NCBI RefSeq assembly: GCF_000317695.1
Contig: NC_019771.1
Coordinates: 2,732,001-2,796,000 of the forward strand
DNA from: Anabaena cylindrica PCC 7122
Lineage (GTDB): Bacteria; Cyanobacteriota; Cyanobacteriia; Cyanobacteriales; Nostocaceae
Length of the DNA: 64,000 nucleotides
Direction: 5' to 3'
Of the stretch, positions 1 to 10,000 are shown piece by piece; the first letter of the stretch is position 1; each line of letters starts with the position of its first letter. The notes under the pieces were generated by a model. The model searched no databases, had not been told where the DNA came from, and was given only the letters and a program-made list of their open reading frames with translations. The translations under genes were made by a program, and so were the position numbers.

Positions 1-213
1 TGGTGAGCGCCCATGTCCACGTAAATCTAAGCCATAGATGGCATATTGCTGGGGTAGCAAATGCTCAATTACATTTTTGTAAAGTCCGCTGTGTCCTCCG
101 AGTCCATGTACCAGTACTAATATTGCCTGTACCTTATCCCCTGGATTCCAGCTTTGGTAATACAGGTCAAGTCCCCCAACACCTTTAAATGTGCCTACGC
201 TGTGGTAAATCAT
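1..213 (-). CDS. alpha/beta hydrolase (lysophospholipase-like), 3' part outside the window
   Basis: Reading the minus strand from an ATG at 213 gives MIYHSVGTFKGVGGLDLYYQ, then a strand ending in HGLGGHSG and the segment YGLDLRGHGRSP, running off the window start without a stop. The HG-LGGHS oxyanion-hole region and the DLRGHGRS strand are the usual N-terminal landmarks of the serine-aminopeptidase/monoacylglycerol-lipase (Hydrolase_4) branch of alpha/beta hydrolases. The nucleophile Ser and the catalytic Asp and His would lie outside the window, so activity and substrate cannot be judged. Family assignment is fairly safe; substrate is unknown. Confidence 0.75.
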   Translation of the reverse strand, partial: MIYHSVGTFKGVGGLDLYYQSWNPGDKVQAILVLVHGLGGHSGLYKNVIEHLLPQQYAIYGLDLRGHGRSP

Positions 214-598
214 AGGGTTAATTTTTTACGTTCTTTCCCAGCAAGCTATTAGCCTATCAACGTACATTGTAGGGAAAATAGCTTCTAACTGTAGGAGGAA
301 TTACAGAAATTTTGGGTTTTTGTGACAAATTTGTTTAAATATTGTCATGTCTTGGATTTGACAAAAGAGAAATATAATATATAGAACCCATTTGACATCT
401 AAGAAGGTGGTGCTAGTCTCTTAATCATTAGCCTCATGAAGCAGAGATTGAGTTTGGCAGCGGCACGAACTAGGGTTCGTTCAAAGTTCTTAACCAAAAT
501 TTTGGAGCGTTTTTTTGGGAGCAGGGTTTGGTACAGTGGACATTATGCGCTCAATTGATGCCAAGTGCAGTCGTCACAAAGTTGTATTTTTAAAGTAA
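214..598. other. intergenic stretch, no gene seen
   Basis: AT-rich spacer between the divergent hydrolase and topA-like genes. I see no ORF with homology-like composition, no tRNA cloverleaf and no clear terminator. The stretch around 415-500 is less AT-rich and could be a leader or small RNA, but nothing specific supports that. Confidence 0.4.
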
Positions 599-729
599 TA
601 AGAGAACTCCACAAAAAAGATGATCCAATCTTGTGGGATGGGCATCTTGCCCGTCCTTGTATTATTAGCGGGCTTTTCGGCCCGCACCACAAGAAATTTT
701 GGGATATTTTTTTAATTGGAGAACTCTAA
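599..729. repeat. interspersed inverted repeat, family 4 copy 1
   Basis: Imperfect terminal inverted repeats (AAGAGAACTCCACAAAAA at the left, complement of TTAATTGGAGAACTCT at the right) enclose a conserved core: CTTGTGGGATGGGCATCTTG, a hairpin of gcgggc/gcccgc type, and CACCACAAGAAATTTTGGGA. Two related copies lie at 30162-30293 and 30377-30508 and a partial core near 48150-48200. No coding capacity; MITE-like. Confidence 0.7.
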
Positions 730-826
730 ATAAAAGTACAATCATAGTATATTTTTACTAAAATGCATTATAAAATTGCTTACTGTTACAAATCACTCAA
801 CATAGAGCATTTAGAAAATAGGTGCT

Positions 827-2995
827 ATGCCCAAACGCCTCCTAGTCGTCGAATCCCCTGGTAAAGTCAAAAAGCTGAGTCAAATTCTCGGTTCAGATTG
901 GATTGTTCGCGCAAGTTGTGGACATATCCGCGAACTCAGCAATGAGGGGGATGATTCACTAGGATTTACAATGGAAGGCAATAGTGTCAACTGCAATTAT
1001 ATCCCTCGTGACCAACGGGCAAAGGAAACAATTCAACAACTAAAAGCCGCTGTCAGACAAGTTGATGAAGTGGTTTTAGCAACAGACCCAGACCGAGAAG
1101 GAGAAACCATTGCTTGGCATCTCAAAGAAACGTTAGGTTTGAGAGAACCAAAAAGAGTAATTTATACAGAGATTACAGCATCAGCTGTACAAACAGCGAT
1201 CGCACATCCAAGAAAACTTGACACCAACTTAATAGGTGCAGGATTATGTCGAGATTGCCTTGACAAGCTAGTAGGTTATAAAGGCAGTCCTCTAGTTTGG
1301 GCATTAAATAATGGCGCGAAAAGCGTAGGTAGAGTCCAAAGCGCCACATTACACCTCATTTGTCAGCGAGAAAGAGAAATTCAAGTTTTTGTCCCCCAAG
1401 ATTACTGGAGTGTCTGGGTAGATTACAAAGAAGGATTTCGGGCTTTTTACAAAAGTACAGCCAATACTCCCACAGAAATACCAGAACAAGAGACTGAAAC
1501 TCACGATGATGCAGCTAGTAATAACCCAGAAAAACCTGAATCTAAGCGCGTTCTCTCAGAAGCAGAAGCCACAAGATTAGTTGAGGATGCAAAGCGTCAC
1601 TCACATCAAATTATTCAAGTTGAAGGGAAACTTGTTAATCGTCAACCCCCTCCACCATTTACCACCTCCACCCTCCAACAAGCAGCCGGTTCAAAGTTGA
1701 AATTTGCCCCTGACAAAACCATGCAGGTTGCCCAAAAGCTATATGAGGCAGGGTTAATTACATATATGCGAACAGATTCAGTCATGTTGAGTCCTGATTT
1801 CTGTGCCAGTGCGCGTCAGTGGTTGGAACAAAATGATCCCCAAAATGTCCCCCAGCAGGTAGCCAAGCATCGCAGTAGTAAAACAGCGCAGGAAGCACAT
1901 GAAGCTATTCGTCCCACAGATGTCTTTCGTCCTTCAGTGCAATTGCGGGCAGAATTACCTGAAGATGAGTTTAACTTATATGTGATGATTTGGAAAAGAG
2001 CGATCGCTTCTCAATGTCGTCCTGCACAAGTTCGCAAAACTTTGATAATTACGAAATCAGGTAATATTTTATGGCAAGCTAGAGGGCAAGTAATAGAATT
2101 CTACGGTTATGCAAAATATTGGCCGAATCTTAGCAAAGATGCAGTTTTACCTGTATTGCAACAGGGACAAATACTGACTTTAGAAAATGCCGGACATGAC
2201 CAAAAACAGACCCAACCACCACCACGTTACAGCGAACCAAAACTAGTACAACTAATGGAACGCAAAGGAATCGGTCGTCCTAGTACCTATGCTCCCACAG
2301 TTGCGACTTTAAAGAAACGCAATTATGTGGAGTTGAAAAAAGACAATCTTCAACCTACAGCTTTGGGGCTAGAAGTTGATGAGTTTTTGCAAAAGGCTTT
2401 ACCGGATTTATTAGAAGCAGAATTCACTGCCAAGATGGAAGATGCCCTAGATGCAATTTCTGAGGGAAAAAACTCCTGGCAACATTATCTGACTAGTTGG
2501 AATAAAAATTATTTTGTACCTGCGCTTTCTAAGGCTAAAACTGTGGTTGTTAATTCATCATCTACAGTTAAAACAAATAATTTAGTTGAGCGCAAATATG
2601 AAACTTCTAAAACTCGTTGTCCTGAGTGTAAGAATTGTTTAGCTAAAATTCCTAGCAGCAAAGTTAAAAAGAAATACTTTCTCAAATGTGTGAGTGGGTG
2701 TGAAAATATTGTTTTGTTTTGGAGTGATTTTAACAAAGCTTGGGAAGCACCCAAAACTAAAACATCTCCAGATGAAAATGCTCCCAAGTCTTTAGCAAAG
2801 CTGACTTCATATCCCTGTCCAGTATGTAAAAAACCTTTGGAGGAATACAGCTATATTAAAGATGGACAGAGTAAAACTATGCTGCGGTGTTCTGGTCAGG
2901 AGTCTTGGAAGGATAAGAAACATAAGGATGTGGCTTATTTTCATACAGCTAAGGGATGGTGGAGTCCTAAATTTGGGAATTTAAAAATTGAGTGA
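827..2995 (+). CDS. type IA DNA topoisomerase (TopA paralogue)
   Basis: 722 aa. An N-terminal TOPRIM domain starts with VVESPGK (catalytic Glu near residue 9) and carries DPDREGE at 87-93, the acidic metal-binding triad. The active-site tyrosine is Tyr313 in ITYMRTDS, followed by the EAHEAIRPTD segment typical of bacterial topoisomerase I. The C-terminus has two zinc-ribbon-like Cys clusters (CPECKNC...CVSGC and CPVC...RCSG). It should relax negative supercoils by cutting one strand through a 5'-phosphotyrosine. A charged linker around residues 210-245 (rich in E, T, P) looks like an insertion. From memory, the housekeeping cyanobacterial TopA begins differently (VIVESPTKA-type) and is longer, so I read this as a second, accessory TopA. 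The ATG at 827 fits the conserved N-terminus. Confidence 0.9.
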   Translation: MPKRLLVVESPGKVKKLSQILGSDWIVRASCGHIRELSNEGDDSLGFTMEGNSVNCNYIPRDQRAKETIQQLKAAVRQVDEVVLATDPDREGETIAWHLKETLGLREPKRVIYTEITASAVQTAIAHPRKLDTNLIGAGLCRDCLDKLVGYKGSPLVWALNNGAKSVGRVQSATLHLICQREREIQVFVPQDYWSVWVDYKEGFRAFYKSTANTPTEIPEQETETHDDAASNNPEKPESKRVLSEAEATRLVEDAKRHSHQIIQVEGKLVNRQPPPPFTTSTLQQAAGSKLKFAPDKTMQVAQKLYEAGLITYMRTDSVMLSPDFCASARQWLEQNDPQNVPQQVAKHRSSKTAQEAHEAIRPTDVFRPSVQLRAELPEDEFNLYVMIWKRAIASQCRPAQVRKTLIITKSGNILWQARGQVIEFYGYAKYWPNLSKDAVLPVLQQGQILTLENAGHDQKQTQPPPRYSEPKLVQLMERKGIGRPSTYAPTVATLKKRNYVELKKDNLQPTALGLEVDEFLQKALPDLLEAEFTAKMEDALDAISEGKNSWQHYLTSWNKNYFVPALSKAKTVVVNSSSTVKTNNLVERKYETSKTRCPECKNCLAKIPSSKVKKKYFLKCVSGCENIVLFWSDFNKAWEAPKTKTSPDENAPKSLAKLTSYPCPVCKKPLEEYSYIKDGQSKTMLRCSGQESWKDKKHKDVAYFHTAKGWWSPKFGNLKIE

Positions 2996-3121
2996 TTGTT
3001 TTATATACTGAGTAATTTGGGCTTTTGCTCCTATACTCTTTGACCAAGATCCCAAATGGATTGTATAGACTTCTTGCAGGGGGATGTTTTAATGTAGACC
3101 ATCACGCATTATGATTGGTTC

Positions 3122-4102
3122 ATGAATAGTTCTTCGAGCGAATCTTCTCCTGAAGTTCAAGCTGATGGGGAATTGAGATCAAATCATCAGCCAGAATCAG
3201 AAACCCTACCGCTTTTGACTGATGCAACTATCAAACGGGTAAGGGAAGGCGTGGCTGCGGCAAGCGATCGCTCTATTCGTCATACTATAGAAACTACTCT
3301 CAATCAGTTATCTGCGATTAGTCAGGAATATACGGAACCACGAGTTAATGCTAATATCAGACGTTGGGTAGTGCGATCGCTCATTCATGCTCTTTTTTCT
3401 ATCCACGTCGAAAACATTGAAAATATCCCGCCCACACCAGCTATCTTAGCTGCTAACCATCTTCACCACATCGACCCATTAGTATTACTCGCAGAAATTC
3501 CCACCCAACCCCACTATTACATTCTCGGTGATGCCCGCACTCTCTACAACAAATGCTGGAAACGCTTTATTTTAGGTTTTGCAGGTGGTGTAATTCCCTT
3601 AGAGCGAATTTGGGGTGAAGAACTCGCTGTCATGGCTGCGGCGAAAGCTGGACAGGAGGAGGTGAAGGAATTAGCTACAGCTATTCAAGAAAATGTCAAT
3701 CCCGGTGGAGATATCCAAACGTTACGCCGCATAGATCGGATTGTTGCGGCAATTTTTAATCGTGGAGATGGGTTGATTCTCTTTCCTGAAGGGAGATTGG
3801 GAACTGCTGAGGGTCATTTGCATCCTTTCAAACGCGGGACGGTAATTTATGCTTTGCGGGCTGGATTACCAATTATACCAATTGCATTAATTGGTACTCA
3901 TGATTTGTTTTTGAGAAAAGAGTTAATGATTCGGGTGGGTGAACCTTTATATTTTCCCCCAACTACAAGGCCGAAGCGTCAAGAAATAGATGCAGCTTTG
4001 GAAGCGTTGGAAAAGGCGATTCAGGCTTTGTTACCTACAAATTATCAAGAACCAACGGGGATAAAGTTGTTACGGCATTTTCTAAATCGGATGTTGTGGT
4101 GA
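3122..4102 (+). CDS. PlsC-like 1-acyl-glycerol-phosphate acyltransferase family protein
   Basis: 326 aa. The acyltransferase motif I H-x4-D is present as NHLHHID (His113, Asp118) and motif III as FPEGRLG near residue 222, with PIIPIALIG after it as the usual motif IV strand. The family moves an acyl group from acyl-ACP/CoA to lysophosphatidate or a related acceptor at the membrane. It has about 100 extra N-terminal residues that are polar and Ser-rich at the start, unlike the 255-aa PlsC at 53679. There is no obvious operon partner. Which acceptor it uses cannot be told from sequence. Confidence 0.85.
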   Translation: MNSSSSESSPEVQADGELRSNHQPESETLPLLTDATIKRVREGVAAASDRSIRHTIETTLNQLSAISQEYTEPRVNANIRRWVVRSLIHALFSIHVENIENIPPTPAILAANHLHHIDPLVLLAEIPTQPHYYILGDARTLYNKCWKRFILGFAGGVIPLERIWGEELAVMAAAKAGQEEVKELATAIQENVNPGGDIQTLRRIDRIVAAIFNRGDGLILFPEGRLGTAEGHLHPFKRGTVIYALRAGLPIIPIALIGTHDLFLRKELMIRVGEPLYFPPTTRPKRQEIDAALEALEKAIQALLPTNYQEPTGIKLLRHFLNRMLW

Positions 4103-4264
4103 AAGGAAGTAACAAGATTTTTTCTCACGCAGAGGCGCAGAGGCACGGAGAGGAAATAAGAGGAACAGATGTCACAGTTTGAGAACTGCTATCAGGTAAA
4201 AAGTTAGGCAATAGCGCCCAAATCGTTATAGTCTATACGTAAATTCCCTCATAAATGACTCAAG

Positions 4265-5329
4265 ATGCAAATAGACTTTCACCATGGTGTCACCTACGTT
4301 GTAGCGCGACTAGCGGGTTTTGAGCATGAAGATGCTGGTATTGTCGCTTACTGCGCCCAATATGTAGATGATGCTATTAATAGCGGTTTAATTCGATTCG
4401 ATAATGGGGCGATGTTTACCCGCATCAGTTCTGCACACAAGATGTTAGATTATCGCAATTTTAAGGCGTTAGCAATTCATCATGTTTGGATTCCTTTTCA
4501 TTTTTTACCTGGAAATGGCGGAAAACCAGCAGGTGAAGATCCTGAAGGGAAGTTTATTGAAAAGTTGATTTGTCGTCCTAATAGTGATGTCGCGCAGCAA
4601 ATGGTGAGGGAATGTATCCAACGTCGTGAAAGTGCTTATGGTTTACATCGTCTAGGTATTACTATGCACGTTTATGTTGATACCTGGGCGCATCAAGGTT
4701 TTGCTGGTGTTAATCATCGAGTCAATGAGGCGAAAAAATTACTTGATGAAAATGACCAACCAGATCGTAATTTGATGGATAGGTTGAAGAATTATTTTGT
4801 CAGTGAGGCTTTACCTTTAGGGCATGGTGCGGTTTTGAGTCATCCTGATAAGCCGTTTTTACGTTGGGGTTATATCAACGGTAGGGGTGAAAAAATTAGG
4901 CGTAACAATCCTGAAGATTTTCTGGAAGCGGCTGATCATATGTGTAAGGCTATGCAGCGTTATTTAAAAGGTGATCCAGATGCTATTGTCCCAGGATTAC
5001 CAGAAGCTGATAAAAGTTTAATTGCTTTCATGTTTGAGAATATTCAGGATATCAAAGGTCATGTTCGCCATCAAAAATGGCTAGATGCGATCGCACAAGG
5101 TAAATTTAGTTTTGGCCCAGCAATTATCAACTATATTGCCAAGGGTCAAAGTTCCTGGAAATACCTCGCTTTGGGAACTGAAAGCCCTGTTGACAAAGAT
5201 AATGAGATTTTTCCCTATCATCCCAGTTTCCTAGTCAGCAATTGGAAATTATTTCACGATGCTTTACAAGCACATCAATTTTACGTTATTCACGATTTGC
5301 TACCCCAATATGGAATTTGTGTTGCTTGA
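4265..5329 (+). CDS. DUF6765-like protein (possible zinc phospholipase C/S1 nuclease-like fold)
   Basis: 354 aa, beginning MQIDFHHGVTYVVARLAGF. The His/Asp pattern along the N-terminal half (FHHG, EHEDA, SAHKMLDY, AIHHVW, then GITMHVYVDTWAHQGF) resembles metal ligands of the helical zinc-dependent phospholipase C/S1-P1 nuclease fold. I match it from memory to the uncharacterised DUF6765 family. No signal peptide is visible, which is unusual for secreted members of that fold. The preceding gap (4103-4264) holds a common 'cgcagaggcgcagaggc' type repeat. Function unknown; the metal-binding idea is inference. Confidence 0.6.
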   Translation: MQIDFHHGVTYVVARLAGFEHEDAGIVAYCAQYVDDAINSGLIRFDNGAMFTRISSAHKMLDYRNFKALAIHHVWIPFHFLPGNGGKPAGEDPEGKFIEKLICRPNSDVAQQMVRECIQRRESAYGLHRLGITMHVYVDTWAHQGFAGVNHRVNEAKKLLDENDQPDRNLMDRLKNYFVSEALPLGHGAVLSHPDKPFLRWGYINGRGEKIRRNNPEDFLEAADHMCKAMQRYLKGDPDAIVPGLPEADKSLIAFMFENIQDIKGHVRHQKWLDAIAQGKFSFGPAIINYIAKGQSSWKYLALGTESPVDKDNEIFPYHPSFLVSNWKLFHDALQAHQFYVIHDLLPQYGICVA

Positions 5330-5556
5330 TCAGAAGGTAAGAGGATATATGTTAAAAACGATTGGAAGTTTTACTTTTAAACGCAGAGGTTCGCTGAGGT
5401 AAACGCAAAGTAACGCAGAGTTTTTATTGAAGTTTTTCCTTTGAATTTTGTTATCCTCATAAGGTCGAGATATTAACGGTTTTTTAAAAATCCAAACATC
5501 AAATAAGAATCCTCATCTTTAATCCTGCTAATCCTGTAAATCCTGATTCTGACGTT

Positions 5557-6999
5557 TCACCTTACCTGTAATAACCCTTTAAAGAAATAAATCATATTCA
5601 TAAATATCATTTCTAGCCACAACATGACATGATCTAACCATGCTAAAATTTGCTCTAATGGATGGATTTCATATCCTAAAAATGTGGCTGTGGTTTCTAT
5701 CCAATCTGGTTGTATTTGACGTTGATTTTTTTTCTCAGTCTCAACTTGGGGATTAGCACATACTTTTGATGGTTTGTTATTTCTAAATACACCTTTTTTT
5801 GATTTTGGTAAAAAGTCTGGCTGAGTATCTTGTGTAAATGAATTAGCAGTTAAATCAGAATTTACATCATCAGCTTTTATTTCTACATCACCAAACAAAT
5901 CACCATAATTCAACCAAGTATCTGTGATTAAGTCAGATTGCGGCAATTGATGATTTTGGTTAACCTGTTTTGCAGGTTTAATTGGTGGTTTTTCTGAATT
6001 TGATTGATTATCAAGTTGGTGAATATTTCTACCACCAAAAAAATAATTTATTGCAGCTTCAATTAAGGCTGGAATAGTCGGAGTTTGATTTTCTAAATTA
6101 TTGGCATTAAATGAATTTTTTTCTCTGGCTTCTATCTGTTCTCTACCATATATAAATATGTCAAGTTGATTTTTAGCACTTTGAATAATTTCTTGACTAC
6201 GTTGTTTTACAGGTGATAAAGATGTAATTTCTAAGTTGGCAATAACGTTATCTAGTAATGCTAGAATTTTTCCAGGATAAGATGGAAGATTTACGATAAT
6301 GTTGTTTTCAGATAAATTCGTGATATCTGAGTTATTTTGACCAGTTAATTTTGTTAATAAGCGGTCAATTTCTGGTAATAATTCCTGTCCTTTTTTAGAC
6401 TCAGTTAACTTTAAAGAATAACTATATTCAGCGATTTCACTATTGATTTTATCTGCTATTTTTGTCTGTTGTTGAATTGTCAAAACATCGAGAATTTTGT
6501 TATCGTTGGTAACAAGTACCAAATTACGATTTTCTAAATGTACTGCAATTCCTAGCACTTTGGGTATATGCTTCTGGAGTGTATTTTCTGGTGATAGAGA
6601 TTTAGTAATATTAGATTCAGGCTGATTTTTGACAGTTTTCCACCATCCTAAACGGGTGGCTGCTTCCCGCAGGGTATCACCTAAGAAGGCCAATGGGTTG
6701 ACTTTTTGTAAGTTTTGTGTATCAGAAGCTGCGGCAGATGGTAGATTTTGAACTAACTCTAGTACGTGCTGAATGGGTGCATCAACAGGTGGAGGAGTTT
6801 GTGATTGTAGCCTTTTTCCTGCTAGTTCATCTGGTTGAAACAGTTGGTAAAGTGGGTAAAGTAAGGCTTCGACACTCCATTTGGTAGCAACTTGCAAATG
6901 TCGGAAGGAGTTTTCCCACTGCTGTGTCAACCGCTGAGATTGCTGGTTGAAAAAGTTAAATAGTTTACTTTGATAACGACCTGAGGAACTAGAGGACAT
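5557..6999 (-). CDS. hypothetical protein, C-terminal hydrophobic segment
   Basis: 480 aa, not recognised. It begins with a Ser-rich stretch and a helical region (RLTQQWENSFRHLQ) and has a low-complexity Asn/Gln/Ser-rich middle (residues about 230-420). It ends with an amphipathic to hydrophobic tail (ILAWLDHVMLWLEMIFMNMI) that could anchor it to a membrane. It is transcribed divergently from the GH38 gene, about 90 bp away. Low-complexity content and lack of motifs prevent a functional call; coding is supported by length and a clean ATG at 6999. Confidence 0.6.
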   Translation of the reverse strand: MSSSSSGRYQSKLFNFFNQQSQRLTQQWENSFRHLQVATKWSVEALLYPLYQLFQPDELAGKRLQSQTPPPVDAPIQHVLELVQNLPSAAASDTQNLQKVNPLAFLGDTLREAATRLGWWKTVKNQPESNITKSLSPENTLQKHIPKVLGIAVHLENRNLVLVTNDNKILDVLTIQQQTKIADKINSEIAEYSYSLKLTESKKGQELLPEIDRLLTKLTGQNNSDITNLSENNIIVNLPSYPGKILALLDNVIANLEITSLSPVKQRSQEIIQSAKNQLDIFIYGREQIEAREKNSFNANNLENQTPTIPALIEAAINYFFGGRNIHQLDNQSNSEKPPIKPAKQVNQNHQLPQSDLITDTWLNYGDLFGDVEIKADDVNSDLTANSFTQDTQPDFLPKSKKGVFRNNKPSKVCANPQVETEKKNQRQIQPDWIETTATFLGYEIHPLEQILAWLDHVMLWLEMIFMNMIYFFKGLLQVR

Positions 7000-7091
7000 G
7001 GTAGAGATTTGTTAGTGTGAGTGTGATTAAGTTTTGAGACTCCCACAAAACTGTTAGTTATCGTCAGTCAGTGCCATCATCTTAGCGAAAT

Positions 7092-10000
7092 ATGACTCTT
7101 CCTGTTTATCCATTCGATACTAAATCTATATCAGAAGCGATTGAGAAGTTACGCGCTTGCTGTCAAGTTAATATCCAGTCCTGTTGGTTTTATCAGCAGG
7201 TTGACTGGGGAATTGACGAGGTTATGAATTCAGATTGGTCTGTTTGGCAACCTGTTAAGCTAAATGATAAGGCCTATGTTGCTTGGACAGGGGGGAAGCA
7301 GGTGCTGTGGCTGGTGCAAAAGTTGGTTGTTCCCCAAGATTTACAGGGTTATGATTTAGCGGGTTTGTCTTTGCGGTTGGCTTTGGTTTGGTGGGCTGAT
7401 GCGGCGGAGATTTATGTTAATGGTAAGTTGGTATTGGCGGGTGATTTGTTTGATTGTTCACCTAGAGTGCTTTTAAGTCAAGGGGTAAAGGTTGGGGATG
7501 AGTTTTTTATTGCTTTGCGGTTGGTGAGTCCGGGACATTGTGATGGGGCTTTGGTGCGATCGCTTTTCGTTTATGAGTCTATCAATTATGATAGGCTAGA
7601 TCCGGGTTTTCTGGCTGATGAGTTGGCTGTTGTTGAAGTTTTTCTGGAAGGGTTCGCACCTGATAGGTTATCTGTTTTGGTTGAAGCGGTTGAAGAGGTA
7701 TTGAACCACGAAGACGCGAAGGACGCGAAGGAAGAAGAGAAGAAGGAAGAATGGGAAAGGGTTCTTTTGTCTTTGCGTCAGCAGCTTATTAAATCTAAAA
7801 TCCAAAGTCTAAAATCTAAAATTCATTTGTTGGGTCATGCTCATTTAGATTTAGCATGGTTATGGCCTGTTTCGGAAACTTGGAATGCTGCGGTAAGTAC
7901 TTTTGAGTCGGCTTTAAGTTTACAGGCTGATTTTCCTGAGTTGGTTTTTTGTCATTCGACTCCGGCTTTATATGCTTGGGTTGAGGAACATCGTCCTGAT
8001 TTGTTTGCGAAGATTCAAGTTCAGGTTAAAGCGGGGAAGTGGGAAGTTTTAGGTGGGTTTTGGGTGGAACCGGAATTGAATTTGATTTCTGGTGAGTCTA
8101 TTGTCCGTCAGTTGTTATATGGACAGCGTTATTTTCAGGAAAAGTTCGGGAAGGTTTCCCCTGTGGTTTGGGTTCCTGATACTTTTGGTTTCTGTGCAAC
8201 TTTACCTCAGTTTTTCGCCAATGCGGGAGTTGAGTTTTTTGTGACTCAGAAGTTACGCTGGAATGATACTACTAAGTTTGATTATGGCGCTTTCTGGTGG
8301 CGATCGCTTGATGGTAGTCAAATATTTAGTTTTATGTCTGCACCGATAGGCGAAACCATCGACCCTGTTAAAATGGCTCAATACGCCTGTGAATGGGAAT
8401 CTCAAACGGGTTTACATGATTCTCTGTGGCTTCCTGGTGTGGGTGATCATGGTGGTGGGCCGACTCGTGATATGTTGGAAATAGCCCGACGTTGGCAATA
8501 TTCCCCTGTTTTCCCGCAATTAGAATTTACAAGCGCGGAAAACTATCTGCAATTAATAAAATCCCAAAGTCAAAATTTACCTGTTTGGGAAGATGAGCTT
8601 TATTTGGAATTTCATCGCGGATGTTATACTACCCATGCAGACCAAAAGCGCTGGAATCGCAAATCTGAAAATCTTTTATATGAAGCTGAGTTATTTGCAA
8701 CTTTAGCAAATGTTGTCTGTGGGGTGACATATCCGAAATCCGATATAGAAACTGCTTGGAAGCAAGTTTTATTTAATCAGTTTCACGATATTTTACCCGG
8801 TTCTTCTATTACTCAGGTTTATGAGGATGCTTTACCGGAATGGCAACAGGTGGAACAGGTGGGAAAAAAAATATTAGATCAATCTTTGAGAGCGATCGCA
8901 TCTCACATCAATTTATCACAACCACCACAACCGAATAGCATACCCATCATAATTTTTAACTCTCTCAATTGGCAACGTTCCGAGGTCGTCAGCGTTACCT
9001 TACCTACCATAGCAGCTGACCAAACATGGAAAATTTATGACATTGACGGAAACCAACTTGCTTCCCAAGAAAGTGAAAACTCTTTGTTGTTTCTCGCTAC
9101 TGTCCCATCTGTAGGTTATAACATCTATTGGCTTTCTCCCTCTTCCCATTTTCCCACTTCACCACCCCATAACCCCGAATGGATATTAGAAAATCAATAT
9201 CTGCGCGTTGAAGTAAACCCGGAAACAGGAGATTTAGCAAGCGTATTTAACAAAATCCAAAACCGTGAATTTCTCAGCGGTGCGGGAAATCAACTCCAAG
9301 CCTTTCAAGACGGTGGCCAATATTGGGACGCTTGGAACATTGACCCCAATTATAGAGAACATCCCTTACCTCCAACTCAACTCAAATCTATTCAATGGTT
9401 AGAAAATGGAGAAATACAACAACGTCTGCGTGTAGTTCGTCAACTCGGAAAATCGGAATTTTGTCAAGATTACATTCTCCAAGTCGCTTCACCACTGCTG
9501 AAAATTTCCAATACTGTAAATTGGCAAGAAAATCAAGTGTTAGTTAAAACAGCTTTTCCTCTCAACCTCGAAGCCGATTTTGCCACTTATGAAATCCCCT
9601 GCGGTGCAATTCGTCGTTCTACAAATCCCCAAACCCCCGCAGAAAAAGCAAAATGGGAAGTTCCGGCTTTACGTTGGGCAGATTTAACCACAAGTTCATC
9701 TACAGATAAATACGGTGTGAGTTTATTGAATGATTGTAAATATGGATACGATACCAAAACCAGTCAACTCCGTCTCACACTTCTCAGAAGTTCTAACTGG
9801 CCAGACTCTCAAGCTGATAGAGGAACACATGAATTTACTTACTCTTTATACCCTCATCTTGAAAGTTGGGAAGAAGCAGATACTGTCAAACACGGTTATG
9901 AGTTAAATATCCCATTACAGGTGTTAGTAAATCCAGAAAATATACAATCTGCCTTGAACTTTTCTCAAAACCAAAGTTTTCTCAATTTATCAGGTGAGAA

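Noticed and set aside
440..500. 'ggttcgttcaaagttc' considered as a tRNA T-arm
   Set aside because: No acceptor or anticodon stem could be paired around it.
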